This document shows positions 8,817 to 18,966 of a DNA stretch of 48,811 bases, one piece after another (the stretch's first letter is position 1; every line of letters starts with the position of its first letter). Origin of the DNA: Candidatus Symbiothrix dinenymphae (GTDB lineage Bacteria; Bacteroidota; Bacteroidia; Bacteroidales; Azobacteroidaceae). The position numbers were made by a program, and so were the translations under genes. The notes below the pieces were generated by a model that had not been told where the DNA came from, made no database searches, and saw only the letters and a list, made by a program, of their open reading frames with translations. The stretch covers positions 1-48,811 of the forward strand of contig BBRT01000122.1 in the NCBI GenBank assembly GCA_001417715.1. Reading direction: 5' to 3'.

Positions 8817-8911
8817 CGATAAATAAGCAACATACAAACATTATTATCAAAAAAAAAATTGTTCTCCGCACTTTTCTAATAAATTTTTCGTCACTTGTTT
8901 CTTACTACACA

Positions 8912-11900
8912 TCAATAATCCGACTCAACCATCTCAAGCTTCTTCTTAATCGCCTCCATCTTCTCCTCTTGCAGCACGCGCTTGTATTCTATCGGTAGCA
9001 CTTTGATGAAATGCTTTAAATACTTGTCCCAATTGTCTAAAATGCGCTTTGCCAGTGGGCTTTGCGTGTGTTGACAGTGTTGGGTAATCCAGTTTTGCAG
9101 TTCGAGGCTGTCCGATTTTTCTTCTAATAGCGACAGTTCTACCATTTCCATGTTGCAGAAATAGTCGAAATTGCCCTTCATATCCAGGACGTAGGCTATG
9201 CCGCCGCTCATTCCGGCTGCGAAATTTTTGCCGGTGGAGCCTAAGACTACTGTTCGCCCGCCCGTCATGTATTCGCAACAGTGGTCGCCAACGCCTTCTA
9301 CCACCGCTACGGCACCGGAATTGCGCACGCAGAAGCGTTCACCTACCCGTCCGTTGATATAGACTTCGCCCGATGTGGCTCCATATAATAAGGTGTTGCC
9401 GCCGATGATGTTTTCTTCGGGTGCGAATGAGGCTGTTTTGGGAGGCACTACGGCGATTTTCCCGCCCGACAAGCCCTTGCCCAGGTAGTCGTTGGCTTCT
9501 CCTTCGAGGTTGAATGTGATGCCCGTTGCCAAAAATGCGCCAAAACTTTGTCCGGCAGAGCCTTTGAAACCCACCGTGATGGTGTTGTCCGGCAAACCCA
9601 CATCGCCATAGCGTTTCGCAATCTCGCCCGAAAGCATCGCCCCTGTTGCGCGGTCGGTGTTTGCAATCGCCACCTCCAACTCCACCGGCAACGAGTTTTC
9701 AATAGCCGATTTCGTCTTGCGAATAATCTCGCGGTCTAAAACGCTATCAATCTTATGGTCTTGCGTTTTAGTACAACGAATATCCTTACCATTATCAATA
9801 AACTGCGTAAGTTTAGCAAAATCCAACTTAGAAGTCTTTGTATCATTGCCAGCAGGATTGTCATTGAGGGCTTGACCGGTCGCGAAGCCGTCATTGCGGG
9901 CTTGACCCGCAATCCCCTGTACAACAAGCAAATCCGCCCGACCAATTATATCATCCAAACTACGCACACCCATATTAGCAAGATGTTCCCGCACCTCAGT
10001 CGCCAAAAAAGTAAAATAGTTAAGCAAATACTCATGCTTCCCTTTGAACCGCACCCGCAACTTCTCATCCTGCGTAGCCACACCCACCGGACAGGTATTC
10101 AAATGGCACTTGCGCATCATCACACAGCCCAAAACAATCAGCGCAGAGGTCGCAAAACCATATTCCTCAGCTCCCAAAAGAGCCGCGATGACAATATCCT
10201 TACCCGTCTTGAGTTGCCCATCGGTTTGCAGGCGCACATATCCGCGTAAGTCGTTGATTACCAACGTCTGTTGCGTTTCTGCCAAGCCCAGTTCCCACGA
10301 TACGCCCGCATGTTTAATCGAACTCATCGGGCTGGCTCCCGTGCCACCATCGGCTCCTGCAATCACTATCAGGTCGGCTTTTGCCTTCGCCACACCCGCT
10401 GCAATAGTCCCTACGCCACTTTCTGCCACTAATTTTACCGAAATGCACGCTGCGGGGTTGATATTTTTGAGGTCGAAAATCAATTGCGCCAAGTCCTCAA
10501 TCGAATAGATGTCGTGATGAGGAGGAGGCGAAATGAGCGTGATTCCGGGAATGGAATGGCGCGTTTTCGCAATAATCTTATCCACTTTGAAGCCGGGAAG
10601 TTGTCCGCCCTCGCCGGGTTTTGCGCCCTGTGCCACCTTGATTTGCAGTTCATCGGCGTTCACCAGATATTCTGCCGTCACGCCAAAGCGACCCGATGCA
10701 ATCTGTTTGATAGCCGAGCGGCGATTGAGTCCGTCTTCGCCGACTGTAAAACGCGCCGGGTCTTCGCCGCCTTCGCCCGTGTTGCTCCTGCCGTGTAGCG
10801 TGTTGAGGGCTATTGCAATGGCTTCGTGCGCCTCCTTGCTGATTGACCCAAACGACATCGCCCCCGTCACAAACCGCTTGATGATGGCCTCCACCGGCTC
10901 CACTTCGGAAATGTCAATCGGCTGCGGTTTGTAAGTCAAAAAATCCCGAATAAACGTTGGCTGCAACTTGTTATCGACAATAGTGGTATATGCTTTGAAT
11001 TTGGCATAATCGCCCGTGCGGGTCGCGAGTTGCAACATTGAGATGGTTTCGGGGTTCCAAGCGTGAAATTCGCCGGTTTTGCGGAACGTGTAATTTCCGG
11101 CGGTTTCCAAGTCTAATGATTGTTGTGGTAGAGACGTAGCGCGCCACGTTTCGGCGGTGCCGTTGAGGAATGCTGCTTCGTGGAAAATCAGCAAATCCCG
11201 CGCCACATCCTCCAACTCAATCCCGCCAATGCGCGAAGTCATCCCCTCAAAATAGGTATCCAAGAGTTTTTGGCTGATGCCCACCGTTTCAAATATCTGT
11301 GCGCCGCGATACGACCGCAACGTGGAAATGCCCATCTTGGACAGCACCTTCAACAAGCCTTTGTTGATGGCTTTGATGTAATTTTTTTCGGCTGTGTGGT
11401 AGTCCAATTGCAGGTCTTTGGTTTTCACTTTTTCGTCCAAAATGGCAAACGCCATGTAGGGATTCACCGCCGATGCCCCGAAAGCGAACAGCAACGCGAA
11501 GTGGTTAACTTCCCTTGCCTCAGCCGTTTCCACCACAATCGCGATTTGCATACGTTTGCGCTTCTTTATCAGGTGATGATGCACGGCAGACACCGCCAGC
11601 AGCGATGGAATTGCCACATTATCCCTGTTCACGCCCCTGTCGCCAAGCACCACATAATGAAAACCCTCGTCCACCGCCTTCTCCGCCTGTTGGCAGAGCG
11701 TGGTGAGGGCATTCGACAACGAAGCAGTCGCCTTTTGGGTGTCTGACGCGGGGAATAACATCGACAATTTTTGCGATTTGTAGCCCTTGTAGCCCAGATT
11801 GGTGAGAATATCCAACTCCAAATTGGTGAGTACGGGCGATTTCAGGCGCACCATCTTGCAGAGTTTTTCTTCCGCATTGAAAAAGTTGCTGTCCTGACCG

Positions 11901-13519
11901 ATATATAAATCCAGCGACATCACCAATTCTTCGCGAATGGGGTCGATGGGTGGGTTCGTAACTTGTGCGAAGAGTTGGCGAAAGTAGTTGAACAGCAGTT
12001 GGGGCTTGTCGGACATCACAGCCAGCGGGGTGTCGTTGCCCATCGACCCGATAGGTTCCTTGCCCTCAATCGCCATGGGGACGATGATTTTTTCAATGTC
12101 TTCTTTGCTGTAACCAAAGGCTTGCAGTTGTTGCGTGAGGTTTTCAACGGCATATTTCACCGTGCGTCCCGATGAGATGTCGCTTAGCGAGATGCGGTTT
12201 TTCTCCAACCAATCTTTGTAAGGATGCTCTGCGGCGAGGGTTTCTTTCAGTTCATCGTTGTAAAACACCTTGCCCTCTGCCGTGTCAATCATCAGCATTT
12301 TGCCGGGTCGCAAACGTCCTTTTTCCTTGATTTCGACCGCCTCAAAAGGCAACACACCCACTTCACTCGCCATCACGAGCATATTGTTGCGGGTAATCAG
12401 ATACCGCGCCGGGCGCAATCCGTTGCGGTCGAGCATCCCGCCGGCATAGCGTCCATCGGTGAACAGGAGCGTGGCAGGACCGTCCCACGGCTCCATCACC
12501 ACGCTGTAATATTCATAAAATGCCTTCAATTCGGCAGGTATCGGGTTTTTGTTGTTCCAACTTTCGGGCACCAAAATCGACAGGGCTTTGGGCAACGACA
12601 TCCCCGCCATCACCAAAAATTCCAATACATTGTCTAACGATGCGCTGTCGGACAGTCCCTGCTGGATAATCGGGAAAATATCCTCCAAATCGCCCAATTC
12701 GGGTGCGTTGAGGATGCTCTCGCGGGCTTCCATCCAATAGCGATTGCCCCGGATGGTGTTGATTTCGCCGTTGTGACCCAAGAGGCGAAACGGCTGTGCC
12801 AAATCCCAACTGGGGAACGTGTTAGTGCTGAATCGGGAGTGCACAAGAGCCAATCCGCCGGTAAAATAGGGATTCGTGAGGTCGGGAAAATAGTCGCGCA
12901 ACTGCGTAGAAGTGAGCATCCCTTTATATATGGTGCGTTGCGTGGAAAGGCTTGCGATATAAAAACCGGAAGCACCGGGCTTTGAAACGGGCAAAACACC
13001 CCGTTGTTGCATATTTTTCTCAATTTTCTTGCGGAGAATATACAATTTGCGTTCCAAAACATCGGCTTCGATACGCTCTTTGGGTACAATAAAAATTTGT
13101 TTGATTTGCGGTTCGTTGCCGGAAGAAATGGCACCTAACACGCTGCTATTGACGGGCACTTCGCGGGTGGCGAGCAGTTGCAACCCCTCTGCCGCGATGG
13201 TATTGCGCACAATCTCCAAACAGGCATCCGCCTCCTTTGGGTCGCGTGGCAGAAAAACCGTGCCCATACCGTATTTTCCACGTTCAGGCACCGGAATACC
13301 CTGCAACAGGATAAACTCGTGCGGAATTTGCAGCATGATACCGGCACCATCGCCCGTTTTATTATCGGCACTCTCGGCACCGCGATGCAGCATGTGCTCC
13401 AACACTTGCAACCCTTTTTCAACAATCTCATGCGACCGGTTGCCATTAATATCCACCAACAAGCCCACACCACACGCATCGTGCTCATTCTCTGCCTGAT
13501 AAAGTCCAATTTTCCTCAT
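8912..13519 (-). CDS. gltB: glutamate synthase large (alpha) subunit
   Basis: This large subunit (about 1535 residues) releases ammonia from glutamine and transfers it to 2-oxoglutarate. Near the N-terminus EHDACGVG contains C16, the class II glutaminase nucleophile, exposed after removal of a short propeptide. The centre holds the FMN synthase domain (GEGGEDPARF, GAKPGEGGQLPG, ADGGTGASP) and the 3Fe-4S cysteines in CVMMRKCHLNTCPVG. The C-terminal part is the GXGXG helix domain (GGRTVVLG). The start at 13519 (MRKIGLYQ) matches related proteins and follows the promoter box. Around codons 1200-1225 a palindromic repeat is inserted in frame, adding low-complexity residues such as GIAGQARND. Confidence 0.96.
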   Translation of the reverse strand: MRKIGLYQAENEHDACGVGLLVDINGNRSHEIVEKGLQVLEHMLHRGAESADNKTGDGAGIMLQIPHEFILLQGIPVPERGKYGMGTVFLPRDPKEADACLEIVRNTIAAEGLQLLATREVPVNSSVLGAISSGNEPQIKQIFIVPKERIEADVLERKLYILRKKIEKNMQQRGVLPVSKPGASGFYIASLSTQRTIYKGMLTSTQLRDYFPDLTNPYFTGGLALVHSRFSTNTFPSWDLAQPFRLLGHNGEINTIRGNRYWMEARESILNAPELGDLEDIFPIIQQGLSDSASLDNVLEFLVMAGMSLPKALSILVPESWNNKNPIPAELKAFYEYYSVVMEPWDGPATLLFTDGRYAGGMLDRNGLRPARYLITRNNMLVMASEVGVLPFEAVEIKEKGRLRPGKMLMIDTAEGKVFYNDELKETLAAEHPYKDWLEKNRISLSDISSGRTVKYAVENLTQQLQAFGYSKEDIEKIIVPMAIEGKEPIGSMGNDTPLAVMSDKPQLLFNYFRQLFAQVTNPPIDPIREELVMSLDLYIGQDSNFFNAEEKLCKMVRLKSPVLTNLELDILTNLGYKGYKSQKLSMLFPASDTQKATASLSNALTTLCQQAEKAVDEGFHYVVLGDRGVNRDNVAIPSLLAVSAVHHHLIKKRKRMQIAIVVETAEAREVNHFALLFAFGASAVNPYMAFAILDEKVKTKDLQLDYHTAEKNYIKAINKGLLKVLSKMGISTLRSYRGAQIFETVGISQKLLDTYFEGMTSRIGGIELEDVARDLLIFHEAAFLNGTAETWRATSLPQQSLDLETAGNYTFRKTGEFHAWNPETISMLQLATRTGDYAKFKAYTTIVDNKLQPTFIRDFLTYKPQPIDISEVEPVEAIIKRFVTGAMSFGSISKEAHEAIAIALNTLHGRSNTGEGGEDPARFTVGEDGLNRRSAIKQIASGRFGVTAEYLVNADELQIKVAQGAKPGEGGQLPGFKVDKIIAKTRHSIPGITLISPPPHHDIYSIEDLAQLIFDLKNINPAACISVKLVAESGVGTIAAGVAKAKADLIVIAGADGGTGASPMSSIKHAGVSWELGLAETQQTLVINDLRGYVRLQTDGQLKTGKDIVIAALLGAEEYGFATSALIVLGCVMMRKCHLNTCPVGVATQDEKLRVRFKGKHEYLLNYFTFLATEVREHLANMGVRSLDDIIGRADLLVVQGIAGQARNDGFATGQALNDNPAGNDTKTSKLDFAKLTQFIDNGKDIRCTKTQDHKIDSVLDREIIRKTKSAIENSLPVELEVAIANTDRATGAMLSGEIAKRYGDVGLPDNTITVGFKGSAGQSFGAFLATGITFNLEGEANDYLGKGLSGGKIAVVPPKTASFAPEENIIGGNTLLYGATSGEVYINGRVGERFCVRNSGAVAVVEGVGDHCCEYMTGGRTVVLGSTGKNFAAGMSGGIAYVLDMKGNFDYFCNMEMVELSLLEEKSDSLELQNWITQHCQHTQSPLAKRILDNWDKYLKHFIKVLPIEYKRVLQEEKMEAIKKKLEMVESDY
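9859..9919 (-). repeat. palindromic repeat inserted in the gltB reading frame
   Basis: Two related units lie side by side. The second is a perfect hairpin, ATTGCGGG (9893-9900) and CCCGCAAT (9906-9913), with loop CTTGA. The first (from 9859) is a degraded copy. It is read through in frame as part of gltB. Pieces of the same motif, GACCCGCAATCCCCTG, recur between genes at 45614-45634. The arrangement resembles protein-coding palindromic elements known from Rickettsia. Confidence 0.75.
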
Positions 13520-13548
13520 CGTCATTGCTTTTTTACATAAAAATCGCG

Positions 13549-13556
13549 CAAAGGTA
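13549..13556 (-). promoter_or_regulatory. TACCTTTG promoter box of gltB
   Basis: Minus-strand box 30 bp before the chosen gltB start at 13519; the -33 region has only TTTTT. It rules out the longer start at 13561. Confidence 0.65.
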
Positions 13557-13673
13557 AGCATTTTGGTTGAATTATGAAAAATAATGCTTACCTCTGCCGC
13601 CGTTGAACAAAAAAATGAACAACAAAAAATGAAAAATTAGAATTATAAATTGTTAAATAATAGAGCTTTAGCT

Positions 13674-13816
13674 CTTATTCTTGGTTTTAGTGAAGTCTGG
13701 TAAATTTCAAAAAAACGTAGTCGAGAATAAGTTGCGAAAGTTTGCGCGTGTTGCGTGAATTGTTCGTACTTATTTGACTACAAATGGTTTACCAGAGCCA
13801 ACTAAAACAAAATAAG
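13674..13816. repeat. 143-bp imperfect palindrome upstream of the MBOAT gene
   Basis: The two halves are imperfect reverse complements along nearly the full length, centred near 13745. Outer arms start CTTATT and end AATAAG; inner matches include TTTTAGT, TCTGGTAAA, TAGTC and AATAAGT. It could be a MITE-like element or encode a long RNA hairpin. A small separate stem, AGAGC-TTTA-GCTCT, lies at 13663-13676. The rest of the gap 13562-13889 has no recognisable gene. Confidence 0.6.
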
Positions 13817-13907
13817 CAAATCATGGGCAGTTTTACGCTTTTAGTTTGCCGAAGAGTTTAAGAGTTTGAGGCACAAACTTTTAAACATTATGTTATTCAA
13901 CTCAATT

Positions 13908-15464
13908 GTTACTATACAGCACCTCCCCACAGCGGACTAAAAAAAAACGAATCATCCTGAACTTTAAATACTAAACCGACACTTTTCCCGTTATAGTAAT
14001 ATGGGAGATATAATGGACATAGAGATTTTAGTGAAGACATTGATTGCGGAGGTTCGAACTTTACAAAAGGAGAATGAGCTTCAAAAAAAAGCAATTGCGA
14101 TTCAAGAAAAGGAGATAGCCGACTTACGCGCACGCTTGTCCCGTTATGAGCACCCTAAAACCAGTCAGAATAGCCATCTTCCTTCCAGTAAAGACCCTAT
14201 CGGCACCCAAAAAGTGAACCTTCGCCAAAAGACCGGTCGTCCGGTTGGCGGTCAAAAAGGACATGTAGGCAAAACGCTGACGATGCAAAAACCGGATGAG
14301 ATAATTGACCTTTGTTCCGATTTTTGCACTCATTGTGGGGCGGATTTGTCCGCAGAGGAAGCAAGCGTGTTGGAAGTTCGTCAAGAAATAGACCTTCCGC
14401 CCATTCGTCCCATAGTGAAAGAATATCACAAAATGCGTAAGGTTTGCCAATGTGGTTGGGTTAATGATGGTGAATTTCCGGTAGGGGTTAATTCCAGGAT
14501 TAGCTATGGTTCCGGCGTTGAAGCTGCCGTCACCTATTTCAATATCCGTCAGCGGCTTCCTTACCAAAGGCTGACCGATACGATGAACGAGTTTTGTGGA
14601 CTATCTATGTCCCCCGGCACCATCGGTAACATTTTAGACCGCATGGTATATCGCACATCTCCGGCTTTCGAAACCATCAGACTTGGTCTTACCACAAGTC
14701 CTGTTATTGGGGCAGATGAAACAACGTGTTCTGTCAATGGAAAAACAATGTGGGCGTGGGTGATTCAAAACAAGCAGCTCACATACATCAAAGCGGGACT
14801 TACGCGCAAAAAAGAAGAGTTTGAGAAAATGATGCCGGAGGGACTTCCGATGTCAGTGCTTGTAACAGATTGTCTAGCCGGCTATTTTAGTGCCAATGTC
14901 AAAACGCATCAAATATGCACTTCTCATATTCTACGCGACCTGATTTATGCTTCCCAGTTGTACGCAAACCAGACTTGGAGCAAACGAATGAAAAAACTGA
15001 TTTTGGATGCCCTACAACTGAGAAAAGATGCAGTCGGAAAAATAGATACAACCCACATCCAAAAACGACTGCAAGTCTTAATTGATGAACCGATTGACAC
15101 GGCACACGAAAAAATCAAAGCCTTGCAAAAGCGACTAATAAAGTATCGGGATTACCTCTTTTACTTTCTTGAAGATGAGAATGTGCCTCCGGATAACAAT
15201 GCTTCGGAGCGAGCAATACGGGCATTTAAAATCAAACTCAAGAACTCCGGTTGTTTCAGGTCTCTGACCGGTGCTCAAGGCTTTGCCCAACTACACTCCA
15301 TTGCTGATACTGCATGCAAAAACGGTCAGTCGCCATTACTTGCCTTTCAAATAGCCGCAACCATCAGGTAGCGGGACAACTGTCTTCTCTAACATCGCAG
15401 GTAAAAACAGACAATCGGCATCACCTGCTTTCCTGTTGACTTAAGCCCGGTGCTGTATAGTAAC
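13908..15464 (+). mobile_element. IS66-type insertion sequence with 8-bp target duplication
   Basis: The 1557-bp element starts GTTACTATACAGCACC and ends with the exact reverse complement. It is flanked by the direct repeat ACTCAATT at 13900-13907 and 15465-15472. An 8-bp duplication is characteristic of IS66. Only the large transposase gene is present; the small TnpA/TnpB helper genes of full IS66 elements are absent, so this is a single-gene variant. The perfect ends and target repeat indicate recent insertion. Confidence 0.95.
14001..15371 (+). CDS. IS66 family transposase
   Basis: A 456-residue TnpC-type transposase. It has an N-terminal coiled coil (about 10-50), then a basic GRPVGGQKGH region. 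A zinc-binding segment (CTHCGADL and CQCGW) follows. The catalytic core contains the aspartates of GADET (about 238) and VTDCLAGY (about 292) and the glutamate of NNASERAIRAFK near residue 402. A start at codon 5 (14013) is also possible, as it is preceded by GGGAG. The reading frame is uninterrupted, so it appears functional. Confidence 0.94.
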   Translation: MGDIMDIEILVKTLIAEVRTLQKENELQKKAIAIQEKEIADLRARLSRYEHPKTSQNSHLPSSKDPIGTQKVNLRQKTGRPVGGQKGHVGKTLTMQKPDEIIDLCSDFCTHCGADLSAEEASVLEVRQEIDLPPIRPIVKEYHKMRKVCQCGWVNDGEFPVGVNSRISYGSGVEAAVTYFNIRQRLPYQRLTDTMNEFCGLSMSPGTIGNILDRMVYRTSPAFETIRLGLTTSPVIGADETTCSVNGKTMWAWVIQNKQLTYIKAGLTRKKEEFEKMMPEGLPMSVLVTDCLAGYFSANVKTHQICTSHILRDLIYASQLYANQTWSKRMKKLILDALQLRKDAVGKIDTTHIQKRLQVLIDEPIDTAHEKIKALQKRLIKYRDYLFYFLEDENVPPDNNASERAIRAFKIKLKNSGCFRSLTGAQGFAQLHSIADTACKNGQSPLLAFQIAATIR

Positions 15465-16894
15465 ACTCAATTGCTTTCGGGATATTCCTGCCCATCGTAT
15501 TTCTACTGTATTGGGCAATGTCCAAAAACGTCAAGGTGCAGAATGTGTTTTTGCTTGCTGCCAGTTATTTTTTCTACGGCTGGTGGGATTGGCGTTACTT
15601 GTCGCTGGTGTTGCTGTGTTCCATCACCAACTATTTGGCAGGCGTGTTAATGATGAAAACCGATGCACAAAAGCGACGGCGGCTGATTTTGACGGTCTGC
15701 TGCTTGGTTTCGTTTGGGGTATTGGGCGTGTTCAAGTACTATGATTTCTTCGTGACCTCTTTTGTGGATGCGTTTGGTATGCTTGGTATTCATCTGCAAG
15801 CCAATACTTTACATTTGATTTTGCCGGTTGGCATCAGTTTTTACACTTTCCACACATTGAGCTATACGATTGATGTTTATCGGCGAAAGTTTGAGCCGAC
15901 GCGCGATGTGGTGTCATTTTTCCTTTTTGTGAGCATCTTCCCGCTGGCAATGGCCGGACCGATTGAGCGGGCTACCAATTTACTGCCGCAGATTTACAAA
16001 CGCCGAACTTTTGATTATGCTTTGGCTGTTGATGGGATGCGGCAAATTCTTTGGGGGCTGTTAAAAAAAATGGTGATTGCCGACAATTGTGCCACGATAG
16101 CCAATGAAATTTTCAATAATTCGGCTGCTTATTCGGGTAGCACGCTGCTTTTGGGTGCGATTTTCTTTACGTTTCAGATTTACGGCGACTTTTCGGGCTA
16201 TTCCGATATGGCATTAGGAATTGGTAAACTGTTGGGATTCAAGTTTTTGCAAAACTTCAGATTTCCCTATTTTTCGCGCGACATTGCCGAATTTTGGCGG
16301 CGGTGGCATATCTCGCTCAACACATGGTTTCGCGATTATTTGTACATCCCGCTGGGCGGAAGTCGCGGCACAAAATGGCAAGTGGTGCGCAACACATTCA
16401 TTATCTTCCTTGTAAGTGGCTTTTGGCATGGTGCGAATTGGACGTTTATTAGTTGGGGCGCCTATCATGCAATCCTGTTTTTGCCGGTTATTTTGTTGGG
16501 CAAAAATCGGAAATATACTGATACGGTTGCCGAGGGGCGCATTTTGCCAAGTCTAAAAGAGGTTTGCCAAATGGCACTTACGTTTGGGTTGGTGGTTTTT
16601 GGGTGGATATTGTTTCGGGCTGAAAATATGACACATGCTTGGAGTTATATTTCGGAGATTTTTTCTTCTTCACTGTTTGCAATGCCTGAATTTTCAGGTA
16701 GTAAAAAAACTGTGTTGTTTTCTGCGTTGCTTATTTTTGTCGAGTGGGTGCAAAGACATAGAGAACATGGGCTTCAAATAAGTCATATACAAGCTTTTAC
16801 TATCAGATTATTCATCTCTTATTTGGTAGCGTATGTGATTATATTATTCAGTGCAACAGGTGCTAATCAATTTATTTATTTTCAATTTTAAGTT

Positions 16895-17956
16895 ATGAAA
16901 AAGTTTTTTATTCGGTTATTATTTTATATTCCTATCCCGCTCTCAATAGTGGCTACAAACTATTTTGTTGACCCGGCTAATCTTTTTCGAAAGGGTTATG
17001 GAAGTGATATTGTTGATTATTTGCTGCAAGGGTACAATGTGGCGGGTGCTACCAACTACGATGAACGAAGTCTGCAAAGGCAGTATATTGAAAAATTGCC
17101 GAAATGTCCGACAGAAATTGTTTTGGGCAGCAGCAGAGTTATGTTAATCGGACAGACGATGACAGGGAATGAGCGTTTGATGAACCATGGAGTGACTGGT
17201 GCTGTGTTAGAAGACTTGATGGCAATCTACTATCTGTACGAAAAAAAAGGATGCAATCAACTGCACAAGGTGTTAATCGGCTTAGACCCGTGGTTGTTAA
17301 ATGTCAATCATGGAAACACAAGTTGGACAATATTGAAAAATGAATATAATGACTTCGCGAATATTTTATTAAAAAAAGGCAAACGTTTTCAATTTGGGGC
17401 AAGTTGGGGAAATTTTTACAAATATCCGGAATTGTTTTCTTTTTCATATTTGAAGTCATCGATAGCATATCTACGAAAGTTAAAAAAACCAATATGTAAA
17501 CCAACGAAAGAGGCAATAAACGAGGATGGAACAAAACGTATTGATGGCTCAGTAGCTTATGATACAACTTATCGAAATGCAGATTTAAAAGAAATTAATC
17601 AAAAAGCTCGTGACTTTAATGCCAACCCAATATATCTCATAAAAAATTTCACTTCTCTGTGGCAAGACTATTGTTTGCTGTTTTCAAAGTTTATTGAATA
17701 TTTACAACAAAAAGGCATTGAAGTGGAGTTTATATTGCTTCCGTTTCATCCTCAAGTATATAACTATTTTCGAACAGACAATTATTACAAAATAGTTTTA
17801 GATGTTGAAACATATTTTGTGAATTATGCCACAAAGCATCAAATCACAGTATATGGTTCGTACGACCCAGAAAAATACCGGTTAGGTGAATTTGACTTCT
17901 ATGACGGATTCCATCCGAAAGAAGCTGCAATCGAAAAAATATTACAGTGCCATTAA
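16895..17956 (+). CDS. SGNH/AlgX-like protein, partner of the MBOAT acyltransferase
   Basis: A 353-residue protein with an N-terminal hydrophobic segment (4-22) anchoring it in the membrane or acting as a signal. The nucleophile motif GSSR (78-81) and the C-terminal DGFHP (D337, H340) match the Ser-Asp-His arrangement of SGNH hydrolase-like acyltransferases. It starts 3 bp after the MBOAT stop codon, so the pair forms an operon, as in alginate-type O-acetylation systems where a membrane acyltransferase feeds an extracytoplasmic SGNH protein. The substrate polymer is unknown. Upstream disruption by IS66 probably lowers its expression through polarity. Confidence 0.7.
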   Translation: MKKFFIRLLFYIPIPLSIVATNYFVDPANLFRKGYGSDIVDYLLQGYNVAGATNYDERSLQRQYIEKLPKCPTEIVLGSSRVMLIGQTMTGNERLMNHGVTGAVLEDLMAIYYLYEKKGCNQLHKVLIGLDPWLLNVNHGNTSWTILKNEYNDFANILLKKGKRFQFGASWGNFYKYPELFSFSYLKSSIAYLRKLKKPICKPTKEAINEDGTKRIDGSVAYDTTYRNADLKEINQKARDFNANPIYLIKNFTSLWQDYCLLFSKFIEYLQQKGIEVEFILLPFHPQVYNYFRTDNYYKIVLDVETYFVNYATKHQITVYGSYDPEKYRLGEFDFYDGFHPKEAAIEKILQCH

Positions 17957-17980
17957 TATGCCCATCTTGTCGATTCTCAT

Positions 17981-18883
17981 TTAGAATAATTGGTGGATAT
18001 GCGTTTCCAACACCTGCTGCGGCGTGAAATTTTCCAATGCCAAATAATTCGTCGACGCGTCCGTAATGGCTTGCAGCGGTGCCAAGCCTATCAATTCGCA
18101 GTTGGCGATGCTTGTGCCGTAGCGATTGGCTTCTGCGCGGATGGCTTCAACGGCTTGATTGATACCGGTTTGGGTGTAATCTGTTAAATTCATTGACACT
18201 TGTGCTTGATTTTTTTCTTTTAGGAAAAAGCCTTTGGCTTTGACGGCTGGCAAACCGCCGTTGCTGAAGCGGATTTTTTTTGCGATGGCTTTTGCGATGG
18301 CTACGTCTGCGGTGTTGAGGTTCACGTTGAATGCGATGAGGGGCATTCGTGCGCCGACGATTGTGGCTCCGGCGGTGGGGTGGGGGAGTGCGGGACCGAA
18401 ATCGGGCTGCCATTCGGGGCGTTGCATTTTGGCGGTCAGTCCTTCAAATTCGCCTTTGCGCACTTCGGCGAGATTGCAGCGGTGGGCGGCAGAAGCCGAT
18501 TTTTCGTACAGATAAACAGGCAAATGGTATTGCGCGGCAAGCTGTTTGCCGGTGGATTTAGCCAAAGCATCGGCTTCGTCCAACGACATATTGCGTAACG
18601 GGATAAAAGGAATCACGTCTGCCGCCCCCATGCGCGGATGTTCGCCCCGATGGTGTGTTAAATTTATCTTTAACAGAGCGGTACCAACGGCTTTAAACAC
18701 AGCCGCTTGTATTGCCTCCGGAGAGCCAATCGCCGTCACCACCATCCGATTGTGGTCGGCATCGCTGCTATAGTCCAACAATTTCACGCCTTGCTTACCT
18801 CTAAAGGCATCAACAATGCATTCCACAACCTCCAAATTGCGTCCCTCACTGAAATTGGGGACACATTCAACAATCTTATTCAT
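17981..18883 (-). CDS. ftcD: glutamate formimidoyltransferase
   Basis: A 300-residue enzyme transferring the formimino group of formiminoglutamate to tetrahydrofolate in histidine degradation. The N-terminus ECVPNFSEGRN, the segment DADHNRMVVT and the HRGEHPRMGAADVIPFIP signature are diagnostic. Length corresponds to the transferase domain only, without the C-terminal cyclodeaminase of the bifunctional animal enzyme. The start at 18883 (MNKIVECVPNFS) follows known proteins. The candidate promoter is weak (CACCTTTG on the minus strand near 18915). No other histidine-use genes are in the window. Confidence 0.95.
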   Translation of the reverse strand: MNKIVECVPNFSEGRNLEVVECIVDAFRGKQGVKLLDYSSDADHNRMVVTAIGSPEAIQAAVFKAVGTALLKINLTHHRGEHPRMGAADVIPFIPLRNMSLDEADALAKSTGKQLAAQYHLPVYLYEKSASAAHRCNLAEVRKGEFEGLTAKMQRPEWQPDFGPALPHPTAGATIVGARMPLIAFNVNLNTADVAIAKAIAKKIRFSNGGLPAVKAKGFFLKEKNQAQVSMNLTDYTQTGINQAVEAIRAEANRYGTSIANCELIGLAPLQAITDASTNYLALENFTPQQVLETHIHQLF

Positions 18884-18966
18884 AACTTCAATCTGTGTAA
18901 AATTTTTGCAAAGGTGCAAAATAATTATGAATTATGGGCGAGTTCAATTGTAACTGCGAAAAAAAA

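Larger units (their letters stand above)
13890..16891 (+). pseudogene. MBOAT O-acyltransferase gene split by an IS66-type element
   Basis: The first six codons (13890-13907) read MLFNSI, the usual start of bacterial MBOAT proteins. The frame resumes after the insertion at 15465 with a duplicated 8-bp target and continues SIAFGIFLPIVFLLYWA into the downstream part. That part (15518-16891) keeps about ten membrane helices and the family signature FRDYLYIPLGG plus FWHGANW with the conserved histidine. AlgI/DltB-type members move acyl groups across the membrane onto polysaccharides. An internal ATG at 15518 could still yield a 457-residue protein lacking about 20 residues of the first helix, so the gene may be partly functional if transcribed. 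Confidence 0.88.

Noticed and set aside
11180..11746. Long plus-strand reading frames opposite gltB
   Set aside because: They follow from the codon bias of gltB on the other strand and have no promoter or recognisable domain.
13663..13676. Stem AGAGC-TTTA-GCTCT as a terminator
   Set aside because: No T run follows on either strand.
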